Shown: positions 35,559-44,226 of the stretch, piece after piece
Layout: every line of letters begins with the position of its first letter
Position numbering within the stretch: the first letter of the stretch is position 1
Translations under genes and position numbers: made by a program
Source of the DNA: Gemmatimonadetes bacterium 13_2_20CM_2_65_7
GTDB taxonomy: Bacteria; Gemmatimonadota; Gemmatimonadetes; Gemmatimonadales; GWC2-71-9
NCBI GenBank assembly: GCA_001915025.1
Contig: MNDR01000051.1
Location: forward strand, 1 to 44,226
Reading direction: 5' to 3'
Length of the DNA stretch: 44,226 nucleotides
The notes under the pieces: generated by a model
What the model was told of the DNA's origin: nothing
Databases searched by the model: none
What the model saw: the letters and a program-made list of their open reading frames with translations, nothing else

Positions 35559-36716
35559 ATGCTCCACACTTGTCGTGGCGTACTCCTCGCCGGGACTGCC
35601 GCGCTCGCGCTGATGTTCGCCGGGGCGCGAGTGGCCCGCGCGCAGGATGCGGTGATTCGCGGCACCATCAAGTCCGATCGCGGCGAATCGGTCGCGGGCG
35701 CCAACGTGGTCATCGAAGAGCTGCGCGTCGGCGTCGTGTCCAACGCCACCGGGCAGTTCACCCTGCTTATCCCCGGCGCTCGGGTACGCGGCCAGCAGGT
35801 CGTCGTGCGCGTGCGCGGGATCGGCTTCAAGCCCAGCAGCAAAGCGGTCACGCTGACCCCCGGCGAACAATCGATCGACCTGACGCTCGCCTATGACGTC
35901 AACTTGCTCGAGGCGGTGGTCGTGACCGGGACACAGGAGGCGACCGAGGCGAACAAGGTGCCATTCACGGTCTCCCGGGTCGACGTATCCCAGCTGCCGG
36001 TGCCGGCGTCGAACCCGTTGACGCAGCTCCAGGGGAAGGTCCCGGGCGCGAACATCGTGTCGGCGAGCGGCCGTCCCGGCGCGCAGCCGTCGGTGTTGCT
36101 CCGCGGCCCGACGTCGATCAACGCCTCCGGCCGCGGCCAGGATCCGCTGTACATCGTCGACGGCGTGATCATCAACGGCGGCTTGCCCGACCTGAATCCG
36201 AGCGACATCGAGAGCGTGGAGGTCGTGAAAGGCGCGGCCGGCGCGTCGCTGTACGGCGCGCGTGCGGGCAATGGCGTCATCAACATCACGACGAAGTCCG
36301 CGCGCCGCAGTCTCGAAGGCGTCAAGTTCGATATTCGCAGTGAAGCCGGTGTCAGCGACATCGAGCGCGACTTCGGGCTGGCGCGCTATCACGCACTGGC
36401 CACCGACGAAACGGGCATGTTGTTCTGCGAGGCCGTGACCGGGCTGCCGTTCTGCGCCCGGGCATTCGATTATGCGACGGAGCAGGCGCGCATCAACAAC
36501 GCCCCGGGGGATTTCGCGCTCAATCCCAAGGGGTTCCCCATCGATCCGGGCTCGACGATCTCGGGACAGCCGCTACGGCAGCGATTCCAAGTGCAGCCGT
36601 GGCCCGGCACGTCCTATAACGCCGTCAATCAGCTCGTCACCCCGAAGCCGTTCCTGGAAAACACACTCGATATGCGTTCCACACGGCGTATACGCGTAGT
36701 ACGCAGGACGGAGTGA
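35559..36716 (+). CDS. Second SusC-like TonB-dependent receptor, N-terminal part (frameshifted)
   Basis: ATG 35559 starts a signal peptide (VLLAGTAALALMFAGARVA) ending at ARAQ. CarboxypepD_reg-like domain about 31-110 (IRGTIKSDRGESVAGANVVI). Plug domain with VLLRGPTSINASGRGQDPLY, the VDGVIINGG segment and IESVEVVKGAAGASLYGARA. The frame breaks near 36677: after LDMR it reads STRRIRVVRRTE and stops. One missing base, most simply a third T in CGTTC at 36677-36678, would give LDMR-FHTAYTRSTQDG and join directly to the next entry. The joined receptor would have about 1,075 aa, a normal SusC length. Confidence 0.88.
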   Translation: MLHTCRGVLLAGTAALALMFAGARVARAQDAVIRGTIKSDRGESVAGANVVIEELRVGVVSNATGQFTLLIPGARVRGQQVVVRVRGIGFKPSSKAVTLTPGEQSIDLTLAYDVNLLEAVVVTGTQEATEANKVPFTVSRVDVSQLPVPASNPLTQLQGKVPGANIVSASGRPGAQPSVLLRGPTSINASGRGQDPLYIVDGVIINGGLPDLNPSDIESVEVVKGAAGASLYGARAGNGVINITTKSARRSLEGVKFDIRSEAGVSDIERDFGLARYHALATDETGMLFCEAVTGLPFCARAFDYATEQARINNAPGDFALNPKGFPIDPGSTISGQPLRQRFQVQPWPGTSYNAVNQLVTPKPFLENTLDMRSTRRIRVVRRTE

Positions 36717-38788
36717 ATCAGGAGGAAGGCGGCAACGCGTTCTTCCGTCTCACTCGCGTGCCCGCGATCGTGAACATTCTCAAAACGGATACGCTCGGCC
36801 GGTTGTACATCCGCCCCAATCTTCAGGGCGGCGGCTCACAGAACCAGAATCCGCTTTCGACGCTGTATCAGACGATGCGCCAGGATGTCACCAACCGGTT
36901 CATCGGTGGGCTGACGGCGACGTACTCCCCCGCCAACTGGTTCAATCTCGAGGGCAACTTCAGTTACGATCTGCGGCGCGGCGCTGGGGTGCAGTTCAAC
37001 GACAAGGGATTCCGCACGACGGCCGCCATACCCACCGGCCTGGGGGGAAACCTCGGGTCGATTCAGCGCGGGACGGCGAATCGCGAGGCCGTGAACGGCA
37101 GCGTGAACGCGGCGTTCCGACACGACTTCGGTCCCGATCTCAGGTCCCGCTACAGCCTTCGCTATTTGTTCGAGCAGCGCGACTACGACACGCTGTACTC
37201 GGCCGGCAGCCAGCTGTCGGTCAAAGGCGTCACGGACCTGGGCAATACGCTGCAGAGCACGCGGGATACGCGGTCCAACGTGACCCGCATCCGTCAGATT
37301 GGTGTGTTCGCCGGAACTGGTCTCGAGTACAAGGAGCGCTACATCATCGACGCGCTAATCAGGCGCGATGGCAGCTCCTTGTTCGGTCCGGCCAACCGTT
37401 GGGCGACGTTCGGCCGCGCGTCGGCCGCGTGGCGCGTGGCACAGGAACCGTGGTGGAAGTTACCGCAGGTCTCGGAGCTCAAGCTGCACGGCTCGTACGG
37501 CACGGCTGGCGGCTCACCACGCTTCGACGCGCAATACGAGACGTTCTCGGTCGGCACGGGCGGCATTCTCACGCTCGTCACGCTCGGGAACCGCAATCTG
37601 CGGCCCGAGCTGCATAAGGAGACGGAGGTCGGCGCCGACCTCGAGCTGTGGAACCGCTACGCAGTCAACGTCACGTACTCGCACGCGCTGATCCAGGATC
37701 AGATTCTTCCGGTTCCCGTCTGCGCATGTACCGGCTTCCAGCGCCAGTGGCGGAATGCCGGGACCCTGACGAACAAGACGTTGGAATTGTCCCTCAACAT
37801 CCCGATGATGCAACGCCGGGAGTTCCAGTGGACCACGCGGGTGATTTACGACCGCAACCGTTCCGTGATCACCCAGCTCAACGTCCCGCCGTTCTTCTTC
37901 GGGGCGGACCTGCAGGCGACCGGCAATATCTTCCAGGCCAAAGTCGGCGAGCGACTCGGCACCTTCTACGGCCATCGCTTCATCACGAATTGCGCCGAGC
38001 TGCCCGCCCCGTTCTCGGCGGACTGCGGCGGGCCCACGAGTTCATTCCAGCGAAACGATGAGGGTTTTCTCGTTTGGGTGGGGAAGGGCAATAATCCCAA
38101 GATGGGCATCACCGACAACCTCTGGGAAACCTCCCTCCAGAATCCTGGCAAGGATCCCACCATCGCGCCGTGGGGAGTCAGCGTCCTGAACTGGGGCATG
38201 CCGATTCTGCTTCGTGACATGACCGGGGCCGCTCGGAACGTGGCGCTCGGGAATGCGCTCCCGGACTTCCGGTTCGCGATCACGCAGGATCTTCACTACC
38301 GACGGCTGAGCGTCTACGCGCTGCTCGATGCGGCAGTCGGCCAGCATGTGTGGAACCAGGGTTTTCACTGGGCGCACCTCGACTTCCTGTCGCACGATGT
38401 CGATCAGGTCGGGAAGTCGGTCGAGACCGCGAAGCCCATCGGGTACTATTGGCGGACGTCACCCCAGGATGGGTTCACGGGGCTGGGCGGGTTCTATGAC
38501 CAGCTCGCACCGAATAGCTTCACCGTCGAGGACGCGAGTTACGCGAAGCTGCGCGAGCTGCTCGTCTCCTATCACGTCGGTCCCATCGGCCGCACGGGCG
38601 ACTGGGAGATCAGCCTGGTGGGTCGCAACCTGTGGACGATCACGGGCTATCGCGGCTTCGACCCCGAAGTCGGTATTTCGGGAAGTACGCAGCTCAACGG
38701 AGCCGGCTCGGCGGCGATCAACGCGGTGGACGCCTTCACGTTCCCGAACCTCCGCACCTTCACGATCGGCTTGAGCTCGACGTTCTAA
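36713..38788 (+). CDS. Second SusC-like TonB-dependent receptor, barrel part (frameshifted)
   Basis: Continues the receptor in the -1 frame; sensible sequence starts upstream of the listed ATG, at about 36677 (FHTAYTRSTQDGVNQEEGG). The barrel contains LIRRDGSSLFGPANRWATFG, SELKLHGSYGTAGG, LRPELHKETEVGADLELWNR, YAKLRELLVSYHVG, and LVGRNLWTITGYRGFDPEVG, and ends TFTIGLSSTF with the terminal Phe of outer-membrane barrels. The ATG at 36713 is probably not a real start. A 9-bp perfect hairpin lies between its stop and the SusD gene. Confidence 0.88.
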   Translation: MNQEEGGNAFFRLTRVPAIVNILKTDTLGRLYIRPNLQGGGSQNQNPLSTLYQTMRQDVTNRFIGGLTATYSPANWFNLEGNFSYDLRRGAGVQFNDKGFRTTAAIPTGLGGNLGSIQRGTANREAVNGSVNAAFRHDFGPDLRSRYSLRYLFEQRDYDTLYSAGSQLSVKGVTDLGNTLQSTRDTRSNVTRIRQIGVFAGTGLEYKERYIIDALIRRDGSSLFGPANRWATFGRASAAWRVAQEPWWKLPQVSELKLHGSYGTAGGSPRFDAQYETFSVGTGGILTLVTLGNRNLRPELHKETEVGADLELWNRYAVNVTYSHALIQDQILPVPVCACTGFQRQWRNAGTLTNKTLELSLNIPMMQRREFQWTTRVIYDRNRSVITQLNVPPFFFGADLQATGNIFQAKVGERLGTFYGHRFITNCAELPAPFSADCGGPTSSFQRNDEGFLVWVGKGNNPKMGITDNLWETSLQNPGKDPTIAPWGVSVLNWGMPILLRDMTGAARNVALGNALPDFRFAITQDLHYRRLSVYALLDAAVGQHVWNQGFHWAHLDFLSHDVDQVGKSVETAKPIGYYWRTSPQDGFTGLGGFYDQLAPNSFTVEDASYAKLRELLVSYHVGPIGRTGDWEISLVGRNLWTITGYRGFDPEVGISGSTQLNGAGSAAINAVDAFTFPNLRTFTIGLSSTF

Positions 38789-38798
38789 GCACGTCCTG

Positions 38799-38826
38799 CC
38801 CGCCGGCCCTGTAACACGCCGGCGGG
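38799..38826 (+). terminator. Intercistronic hairpin between susC and susD
   Basis: CCCGCCGGC (38799-38807) and GCCGGCGGG (38818-38826) form a perfect 9-bp stem with a 10-nt loop. A T6 run follows only after 9 more bases (38836-38841). It may partly terminate transcription or shield the susC mRNA end, which would set the SusC/SusD ratio. Confidence 0.5.
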
Positions 38827-38857
38827 AGGAATGTCCTTTTTTGTGGAGGAGCCATCG

Positions 38858-40522
38858 ATGTCCAAGTTTCGTCCTCTCGCCGCCAGCGTCATCGCGTTTG
38901 GCCTGATCGCCTGCAAGGACACGCTCCAGGTCGCGAACCAGACGGATCCGGACAGAACGCGCGCGCTCGGCCGGCCGTCGGACGTGGAGTCGTTCATCGG
39001 TTCGACCTATGCCCAGATCCAGAACGCGACCCTGGGGGGATCGAACGATGACCTCCAGACGCAGCTGCAGGTCATGGGTATGGAGAACACGTCAGCACTG
39101 GCGAACTTCGCGATGGGACCGCGCGGCGCGATCCCGCGCACGCCCATCGAGAACACGCGGAACAGCACTGGCGGTGACGGCGACTACCGCGACTTCGTCG
39201 TGCTCGAGCGCGCGGCTCGCATGGCGACGATCGGCATCGCCCGGCTCAAAGTGCTGACACTGGGCTCACCCGCTCAGGACGCGCGTGCTCGCTCGTTCGC
39301 ACGTTTCTCGCAAGGCGTCGCGTTCGGCAATCTCGCTCTCGCGTACGACTCCGCCGCAGTCGTCAGCGAGAACGACGATCCGCAGTCGATCGTGCCGCTC
39401 TCGGATTACACGGCCGTGATGGACGCGGGGCTGGCGCTACTCGACTCCGCGATTGCGATCGCGCGCGCTAACCCGGGCGCATTTCCGCTGCCCGTCACCT
39501 GGATCAGCGGACAGGCACTCGATACGACTGGTTACTTTCGCTTCATCCGGTCGTACAAGGCGCGGTTCCGCGCCAGCGTGGCCCGTACGCCGACGGAGCG
39601 GGCGGCAGCGGACTGGAACACGATTATCGCGGACGCGAATGCCGGTATTACGGCGGACTTCAACATCGCGATGAATCCGACCGCGGGGTGGGACGTCATC
39701 TGGCCGGTGCAAGCGTTTGCCACCGGCCCGGCGAACTGGCATCAGATGTCACAGTTCTGGATGGGAATGGCGGACGGTTCTGGTGGCTACGACGGGTGGC
39801 TTGCAACCACTCCGGCCAATCGGACGCCCTTCTTGGTCGTCAGCGCGGACAAGCGGTTCCCCCAGGGTGCGAGCCGCAACGCGCAGATCGGCGACACCTT
39901 GCGGTCGGGGTACCGCACGTTCAGCGGCCTGCCGTATGTGCGGAATCGCCAGGCGGGGGAGGACCAACCGGGGCAACCGTTACAGATCTCGATGTACGAT
40001 TTCTATCGGTCCCGAAGCTTTTTCACCGCGGGCCGGATCGGGAATTATCCGATCATGACGAGGGCGGAGATCCGGTTGTTGGCGGCGGAAGGCTACATCC
40101 GCACCGGCAACTTCGCGGCTGCGACCGCGCGCATCGATAGCTCGCGCGCAAACATCGGCGGTCTTCCCCAGGTCGCGGGAATGGCTGACACCGTGTCGGC
40201 GATTCCCGGCGCGGGCAGTTGCGTGCCGCGTGTCCCCGATGCTCTAGCTGCTGCCGGTCCTTACAAGGGGTCAAAATGCGGCACACTCTGGGACGCGCTG
40301 AAGTGGGAGTACCGCATGGAGACGATGTATACCGGCTACGGGATGTGGTACTTCGCCGGCCGCGGGTGGGGTGATCTGCCGGAAGGAACGGCGCTCTACT
40401 GGCCGGTGCCCTACCAGGAAATGGACACGCGGCGGGAGCCATTCTATCCCGCGGGCGGCAGGAACCGTCCCGGTGGTGCCCCCGCTGGGAATTACGGCCT
40501 GTTCTCGGGCGGCGTGTATTGA
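38858..40522 (+). CDS. SusD/RagB-like outer-membrane lipoprotein
   Basis: Partner lipoprotein of the second SusC. From ATG 38858 it has 554 aa with lipobox GLIAC (Cys19). SusD features include the early TDPDRTRALGRPSDVESFIG helix, RFSQGVAFGNLALAYDS, the PIMTRAEIRLLAAEGYIRTG helix, the KCGTLWDALKWEYRMETMYT block and AGRGWGDLPEGTALYWPVPY. The ATG at 38831 is in frame, but TGTGGAGG lies directly before 38858 and the signal peptide starts there. The substrate is not readable. It is followed 2 bp later by a small lipoprotein gene. Confidence 0.9.
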   Translation: MSKFRPLAASVIAFGLIACKDTLQVANQTDPDRTRALGRPSDVESFIGSTYAQIQNATLGGSNDDLQTQLQVMGMENTSALANFAMGPRGAIPRTPIENTRNSTGGDGDYRDFVVLERAARMATIGIARLKVLTLGSPAQDARARSFARFSQGVAFGNLALAYDSAAVVSENDDPQSIVPLSDYTAVMDAGLALLDSAIAIARANPGAFPLPVTWISGQALDTTGYFRFIRSYKARFRASVARTPTERAAADWNTIIADANAGITADFNIAMNPTAGWDVIWPVQAFATGPANWHQMSQFWMGMADGSGGYDGWLATTPANRTPFLVVSADKRFPQGASRNAQIGDTLRSGYRTFSGLPYVRNRQAGEDQPGQPLQISMYDFYRSRSFFTAGRIGNYPIMTRAEIRLLAAEGYIRTGNFAAATARIDSSRANIGGLPQVAGMADTVSAIPGAGSCVPRVPDALAAAGPYKGSKCGTLWDALKWEYRMETMYTGYGMWYFAGRGWGDLPEGTALYWPVPYQEMDTRREPFYPAGGRNRPGGAPAGNYGLFSGGVY

Positions 40523-40524
40523 GC

Positions 40525-40995
40525 ATGCGCTGCCTGTCATTGCTGGGGCGGCTGGTTGTCGCGGGCGGCGTGCTGCCGGTACTCGCCGGCTGCTACACCT
40601 ACGTGCCGCTCGCCGCGCTCCAACCGGCGCCGGGAACAAAGCTCTCGCTCGTCCTCAATGACGAGGGACGTGTACAGGCCGCTCACGAAGTCGGGCCGTA
40701 CACGATGCGCGTCGAAGGGGAGCTGCTGCGGTCGACCGATGCGGACTACGTCCTCGCCGTCACGGACGTGGTGGACATTCGCGGCGCCCACAACCGCTGG
40801 ACCGGCGAAGCGGTGCCACTGTCGCGCAGCTACGTGATGACGACGTACGAAAAACGGTTCTCGCTGGCGAAGACAATTCTCGTCATGGGCGCCGCGACGG
40901 TCGGGTTCGTGGCACTGGTCGCGTCGCGCAACCTGCTGGGGATCGGCGGCAGCGGCGGCGATTCCGGCGGCGGGCCCCCACCCAACGGCCAATGA
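40525..40995 (+). CDS. Small lipoprotein of a susCD operon
   Basis: The product has 156 aa. Signal peptide with lipobox VLAGC (Cys at about 24), then YTYVPLAALQPAPGT. A beta-rich central part (KLSLVLNDEGR, YTMRVEGELLRSTDADYVLA) resembles a small SH3/OB-like barrel. Near the C-terminus a hydrophobic segment (AKTILVMGAATVGFVALVAS) may span a membrane, followed by a Gly/Ser/Pro tail. It lies 2 bp after susD, so it is surely co-transcribed. A truncated copy follows the first susCD pair (31811-32152), so this family seems to travel with susCD in this genome. I do not recognise a named family. Confidence 0.75.
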   Translation: MRCLSLLGRLVVAGGVLPVLAGCYTYVPLAALQPAPGTKLSLVLNDEGRVQAAHEVGPYTMRVEGELLRSTDADYVLAVTDVVDIRGAHNRWTGEAVPLSRSYVMTTYEKRFSLAKTILVMGAATVGFVALVASRNLLGIGGSGGDSGGGPPPNGQ

Positions 40996-41026
40996 TTCTG
41001 ATCACCTCTCTCGTGCGAGTGTTGCG

Positions 41027-42334
41027 ATGACTCGATTGCGGTTGTGTGTTTGCGGCGTGGTAGCCGTGGCGCTCGGTTGTAAAAAGGACGCGACCTTCAC
41101 CGAGCCGCGCGCGGCGTATGCGCACATCATCTGGCTCAACGCGGTCCCCGATACGGGACAGCTCGATGTGCGCGTGGTCGACATTCCCACGAACGCCAGT
41201 TTCATGGACGCCGATTTCCGCTCGAGCCAGCCGTTTCCCCTGCCCATCGAGGCCGGCACGCGGCACATCAAGGTGTTCTTCAGCAGCACGGCGGATTCGC
41301 TCGCGAAACGGGTGTTCCTCGATACGACCTATACCTTCATCGAGAACCAGCCGTATTTCTTTTATCTGACGGGACCGGCGCGCGCCGGCGGCATTCACGC
41401 CTCGATCACCACGCTGGCGCCTCCAACACCTCCAGCGGGGCAATTCGCCATTCGTTTTCTGAATCTGGCGCCGTCACTGGCCGGCTCCATTCGGGCGATT
41501 CCCGATACGACCGCGTACCCCGATCTCTGGATCCTCGGCCGCAACGTGAAGCCGGGCGGTGGGGCTCCATCGGTGGCAGCGCTCGCACCGAACGCCGTTT
41601 CGCCATACGTCATGGTCGACACCGGTGCCAACTATCACATTGCACTGTCCGCCACGGGAACTACGGATCCGGTTGTCACGCAAGTAATGATTCCACCGGG
41701 AGACACCGCGAGTCCGGGGACACAGGCGATTGCCGGGTCGCGGATCCCCGGATCCGTGCTCACGGCAATTATCGTCTCTCGCTCGGACCCGACGAGCGCC
41801 GCACCGCAAACGAGGCCGACGTCGCAACGGACCGATACGTCGGTGTCCGAGGCCTCACGTCGCATCACGCTCAGTGGGGACACGGTGACGGTTCAGGTCG
41901 GCTCGACCAGGATTCTCGTGAATCGCCACTCGTCCACCGGCGCTACTCGTGCCGACTCGACGATCGGACGGACCGGCATCGCGGGACCGTCCCCCGTCGC
42001 ACGCGGGCAGATCATCCTGGTGTCGGGAGCGGCGCAGCCCGAATACAACGGCTGGCAGGAGGTGCTGTCGATCGCCGACACGCTGATCTGCAGTCCGCCG
42101 GATGCTGGGGACGTGGTGACGGGGACTAACAGAAAATGCGCGCCGCCGGCCGATACCACGGTCGCGAGCGCCGACACGGCGGTCACGCGCTTCCGCTTCC
42201 GTTACCGCATTGTCGGCACGCCTGCGAGTCCTGGCACGGGGACGGTTGTGTATCGCATTTACCCGGCGAACTTCACGACGGCCATGGATTTCGTGACGCC
42301 ACAGATCATTTTCGTGGTGGACAAACGTCCCTAG
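41027..42334 (+). CDS. DUF4397-like lipoprotein
   Basis: The product has 435 aa. The signal peptide MTRLRLCVCGVVAVALGC ends in a lipobox Cys at 18. Two related beta-domains follow: AYAHIIWLNAVPDTGQLDVR with PLPIEAGTRHIKVFF, then AIRFLNLAPSLAGSIRAIPD, a pattern seen in DUF4397 surface proteins. The last ~150 residues are Ser/Thr/Asp-rich and end in strands (VVYRIYPANFTTAMDFVTPQ). It lies 31 bp after the small lipoprotein and probably closes the second susCD operon. The function is unknown. It converges with the propeller gene only 7 bp away. Confidence 0.65.
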   Translation: MTRLRLCVCGVVAVALGCKKDATFTEPRAAYAHIIWLNAVPDTGQLDVRVVDIPTNASFMDADFRSSQPFPLPIEAGTRHIKVFFSSTADSLAKRVFLDTTYTFIENQPYFFYLTGPARAGGIHASITTLAPPTPPAGQFAIRFLNLAPSLAGSIRAIPDTTAYPDLWILGRNVKPGGGAPSVAALAPNAVSPYVMVDTGANYHIALSATGTTDPVVTQVMIPPGDTASPGTQAIAGSRIPGSVLTAIIVSRSDPTSAAPQTRPTSQRTDTSVSEASRRITLSGDTVTVQVGSTRILVNRHSSTGATRADSTIGRTGIAGPSPVARGQIILVSGAAQPEYNGWQEVLSIADTLICSPPDAGDVVTGTNRKCAPPADTTVASADTAVTRFRFRYRIVGTPASPGTGTVVYRIYPANFTTAMDFVTPQIIFVVDKRP

Positions 42335-42341
42335 ACACGCG

Positions 42342-43241
42342 CTAGAGCTTCGGCCGCCAACGCGGGAGCCCGTCCGCCCAAAAGCCGCCGGTGATCCGGA
42401 TCTTGCGTGAGCCGTCGACGTTCATGATCCAGATGTCACCGCCCTGTTCGTAGGCGATCCGTGTGCCATCCGGTGACCAGCTCGGCGCACCGGCCTGGGT
42501 GTGGGGATCGGTCAGCCGCACCGGATTTGAGCCGTCGGCATTCATCACCCACACGGCGTAGTCGGTCTCGCGGTTGGACTGAAACGCGATCTTGCTGCCA
42601 TCCGGTGACCACGCCGGCGTGAGGTCGGAGCCCGCATTGTTGGTGAGATTCACGGCTCCCGTGCCGTCGGCATTCATCACGTAGATCTCGTCGTTCCCGT
42701 CGCGAGCCGTCGCGAAGGCGATCTTGCCGCCAACCGGCGACCACGCCGGCTGCCCGTCTTCGGCGCTGTTGTTGGTGAGCCGGACGACGTTCGCGCCGTT
42801 CGGATCCATCACGTAGATCTCGCCGTTGCCGTCGCGATTCGACCCGAAGACGATCTTCGTTCCGTCGGGAGACCAGGCGGGCTGATAGCTGTCAGCGCTG
42901 TCCACGGCGGTCAGCTCACTGACGCCGCTGCCGTCGGTATTCATGACGTAGATCTGGAAGTGCACGGCCACTGTGCTGTCGGGTATGCGATCCGACTGGA
43001 ACAGAACTTTGAAGGTGTCCGGCGACCAGGCCGCCCAGTCGTCGAGGGCGAAACTGGTGGTGAGCTGCACAAGATTCTTGCCGCTGGCATCGATCGCGTA
43101 GATGTCTCGAAGGCCGTTGCCGGAGCGGACAAAGACCAACCGCCCAGGCCCCGCATTGGCAATGGGCTCGCTCGTGCCGCAGGCCGTGAGGGCCACGGCC
43201 ATGGCGGTGAGCGGTGGGAGCAGCCGTCGAATGGGCTTCAT
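42342..43241 (-). CDS. TolB-like beta-propeller (PD40) lipoprotein
   Basis: The product has 299 aa. Signal peptide and lipobox VALTAC (Cys at about 21). Six propeller repeats of about 42-45 residues each carry the PD40 hallmark W.PDG.KI.F.S.RDG and IYVMN.DG: for example AWSPDGTKIVFGSNRDGNGE, AWSPVGGKIAFATARDGNDE and AWSPDGSKIAFQSNRE. It is like the TolB C-terminal propeller but lacks the TolB N-terminal domain, so it is not TolB itself. A protein-binding role in the periplasm is an inference from the fold. Confidence 0.88.
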   Translation of the reverse strand: MKPIRRLLPPLTAMAVALTACGTSEPIANAGPGRLVFVRSGNGLRDIYAIDASGKNLVQLTTSFALDDWAAWSPDTFKVLFQSDRIPDSTVAVHFQIYVMNTDGSGVSELTAVDSADSYQPAWSPDGTKIVFGSNRDGNGEIYVMDPNGANVVRLTNNSAEDGQPAWSPVGGKIAFATARDGNDEIYVMNADGTGAVNLTNNAGSDLTPAWSPDGSKIAFQSNRETDYAVWVMNADGSNPVRLTDPHTQAGAPSWSPDGTRIAYEQGGDIWIMNVDGSRKIRITGGFWADGLPRWRPKL

Positions 43242-43465
43242 GACTGAGAAACTAGCACGTAGGGCTTCCCTTGCGGGCTCCTCATCAGCGGTTCAGAATA
43301 AGGACAACAGCCCAGAGGAGGCCAGGTGGATCAAATTTCCGTTCGCTGCGTTCTCCACCTCCAGCGCAACATCATCATTCCCGGCCGATGTAGTCGCTAG
43401 CGACCGTCGACTCTCAATTCGCCTTTCGCTGCCCTAAAACCTTCAAGCGTGAGGAAGAGGGAACT

Positions 43466-44226
43466 ATGCGATTTACTCTAGGTCGGATCAGGCGCACTGC
43501 CGCGCTGTCCGCCGTGTTGCTGGCCATCGGAGCCGGCGCGGCGCTGGCGCAGCAGCAGGGCTCGATCTCCGGTGCGGTGACGGACCGCGTCGCCGGCACG
43601 CCGCTGGGATCGGTGCGTGTCAGCGTGCTGAACACCAATCGTTCCACGCTCACGAATCAACAAGGACGTTACACCATGCAGGCGCTGCCGGCCGGCACGT
43701 ATCAGGTGCAGGCCGCGATCATCGGATACGCCGCGGTCACGAGCCCCGCGATCGTCACGCCGGGACAGGCAGCGACCGTCGATTTCGCGTTGCGCTCGGC
43801 CGCCGTTTCGCTCGATGCGGTCGTGGTCACGTCACCGGCGGGCGAGCAACGGGCGCGCGAGACCGGGAACTCGGTCACCAACATCGCGCTGCCCACCAAG
43901 ATCGAAAATCAGTCGACGCCGAGCTTCTCCGACGCGATCACGGGCTTGGTACCCGGTGTGTCGGTGATGCAGTCCGGCGGGACGGTCGGCACCGGGACGC
44001 GCATTCGTATCCGCGGTCAAACCAGCTTGTCGCTGTCCAACGAGCCGATCTACTACGTCGATGGCGTGCGCGTGGAGAGCGGTGATCAGTCTCTCTCCAT
44101 CGGTACCGGCGGCCAGGCTCCGTCACGCGTCAACGACATCAATCCTCAGGACATTGCGAACTTCGAGGTTGTCAAAGGGCCGGCCGCGAGCACGCTCTAC
44201 GGCACGAAGGCCGCGAATGGCGTCAT
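43466..44226 (+). CDS. Third SusC-like TonB-dependent receptor, 3' end outside window
   Basis: The frame starts at ATG 43466 (GAGGAAGAGGGA upstream) and is open to the edge of the window. The signal peptide (LSAVLLAIGAGAALAQ) ends near residue 29. The CarboxypepD_reg domain runs from about 32 to 110 (GSISGAVTDRVAGTPLGSVR). The plug domain shows GTRIRIRGQTSLSLSNEPIY, the YVDGVRVESG segment, then IANFEVVKGPAASTLYGTKA and ANGV at the edge. This matches the opening ~253 residues of a SusC/RagA receptor. Unlike the other two it has no frame break in the visible part. Confidence 0.9.
   Translation, partial: MRFTLGRIRRTAALSAVLLAIGAGAALAQQQGSISGAVTDRVAGTPLGSVRVSVLNTNRSTLTNQQGRYTMQALPAGTYQVQAAIIGYAAVTSPAIVTPGQAATVDFALRSAAVSLDAVVVTSPAGEQRARETGNSVTNIALPTKIENQSTPSFSDAITGLVPGVSVMQSGGTVGTGTRIRIRGQTSLSLSNEPIYYVDGVRVESGDQSLSIGTGGQAPSRVNDINPQDIANFEVVKGPAASTLYGTKAANGV

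Noticed and set aside
42342-43241. Calling the propeller lipoprotein tolB
   Set aside because: It lacks the TolB N-terminal domain and has a lipobox; no tolQ, tolR, tolA or pal lies beside it.

Overview
The window is high-GC DNA with dense, mostly co-directional operons. It carries SusC/SusD-type outer-membrane receptor pairs, many small signal-peptide beta-barrel proteins and lipoproteins, a Kdo transferase (so an LPS-type outer membrane), an Mla-type lipid transport operon and a short primary-type sigma factor. High GC together with Bacteroidetes-like SusC/SusD systems suggests a Gemmatimonadota-like soil or sediment bacterium. This is inferred from gene content only; there is no rRNA in the window. 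Two receptor genes contain frame breaks, which fits either real decay or a draft/metagenome assembly.

Layout. 1-1216: end of a truncated gene and an outer-membrane protein. 1217-11616: a ten-gene run (leuA, ilvB, small ALS subunit, ilvC, leuC, leuD, leuB, ilvD, pheA), mostly joined by 1-4 nt overlaps. It covers the common branched-chain pathway, the leucine branch and prephenate dehydratase. It is preceded by a 32-codon Leu/Val-rich leader peptide, an 11-bp antiterminator and a perfect intrinsic terminator, which together form a complete ribosome-mediated attenuator. 11617-13438: a small island holding one HAF-repeat lipoprotein gene. It lies between the 3' half of a tRNA-Arg(CCG) and an intact tRNA-Arg(CCG), in the geometry left by tRNA-targeted integration. 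13365-14139: seven tRNA genes on the minus strand (Ala, Gly, fMet, Val, Arg-ACG, Pro, Arg-CCG in transcription order) with a clear sigma-70 promoter. 14294-15259: sigma-70 factor with terminator. 15318-19061: mlaE-mlaF-mlaD, a Nudix hydrolase and an AraC-like protein. 19139-23207: a partial ATP synthase operon (atpA, atpG, atpD, atpC) without F0 or delta genes, preceded by a perfect CRP/FNR-like palindrome.

23344-27039: a row of five small outer-membrane beta-barrel-like proteins, two of them clear tandem paralogues, and a lipoprotein, with promoter-like elements and strong hairpins between them. 27144-31721: a SusC-like receptor broken by a frameshift and apparent deletion, followed by its SusD-like partner, then a truncated paralogue of a small lipoprotein. 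32156-35335 (minus): an apparent operon of a plug-only CarboxypepD_reg protein, a DsbA-like thioredoxin, the Kdo transferase waaA and a small lipoprotein. 35559-42334: a second SusC (single frameshift), SusD, a small lipoprotein and a DUF4397-like lipoprotein. 42342-43241 (minus): a TolB-like propeller lipoprotein. 43466-44226: the 5' part of a third SusC-like receptor running off the window.

The genes therefore serve four main jobs: amino-acid synthesis under translational-attenuation control, core information and energy functions (tRNAs, sigma factor, F1-ATPase), envelope lipid/LPS maintenance, and nutrient uptake through TonB-dependent receptors. All calls were made by reading motifs; no database search was run.
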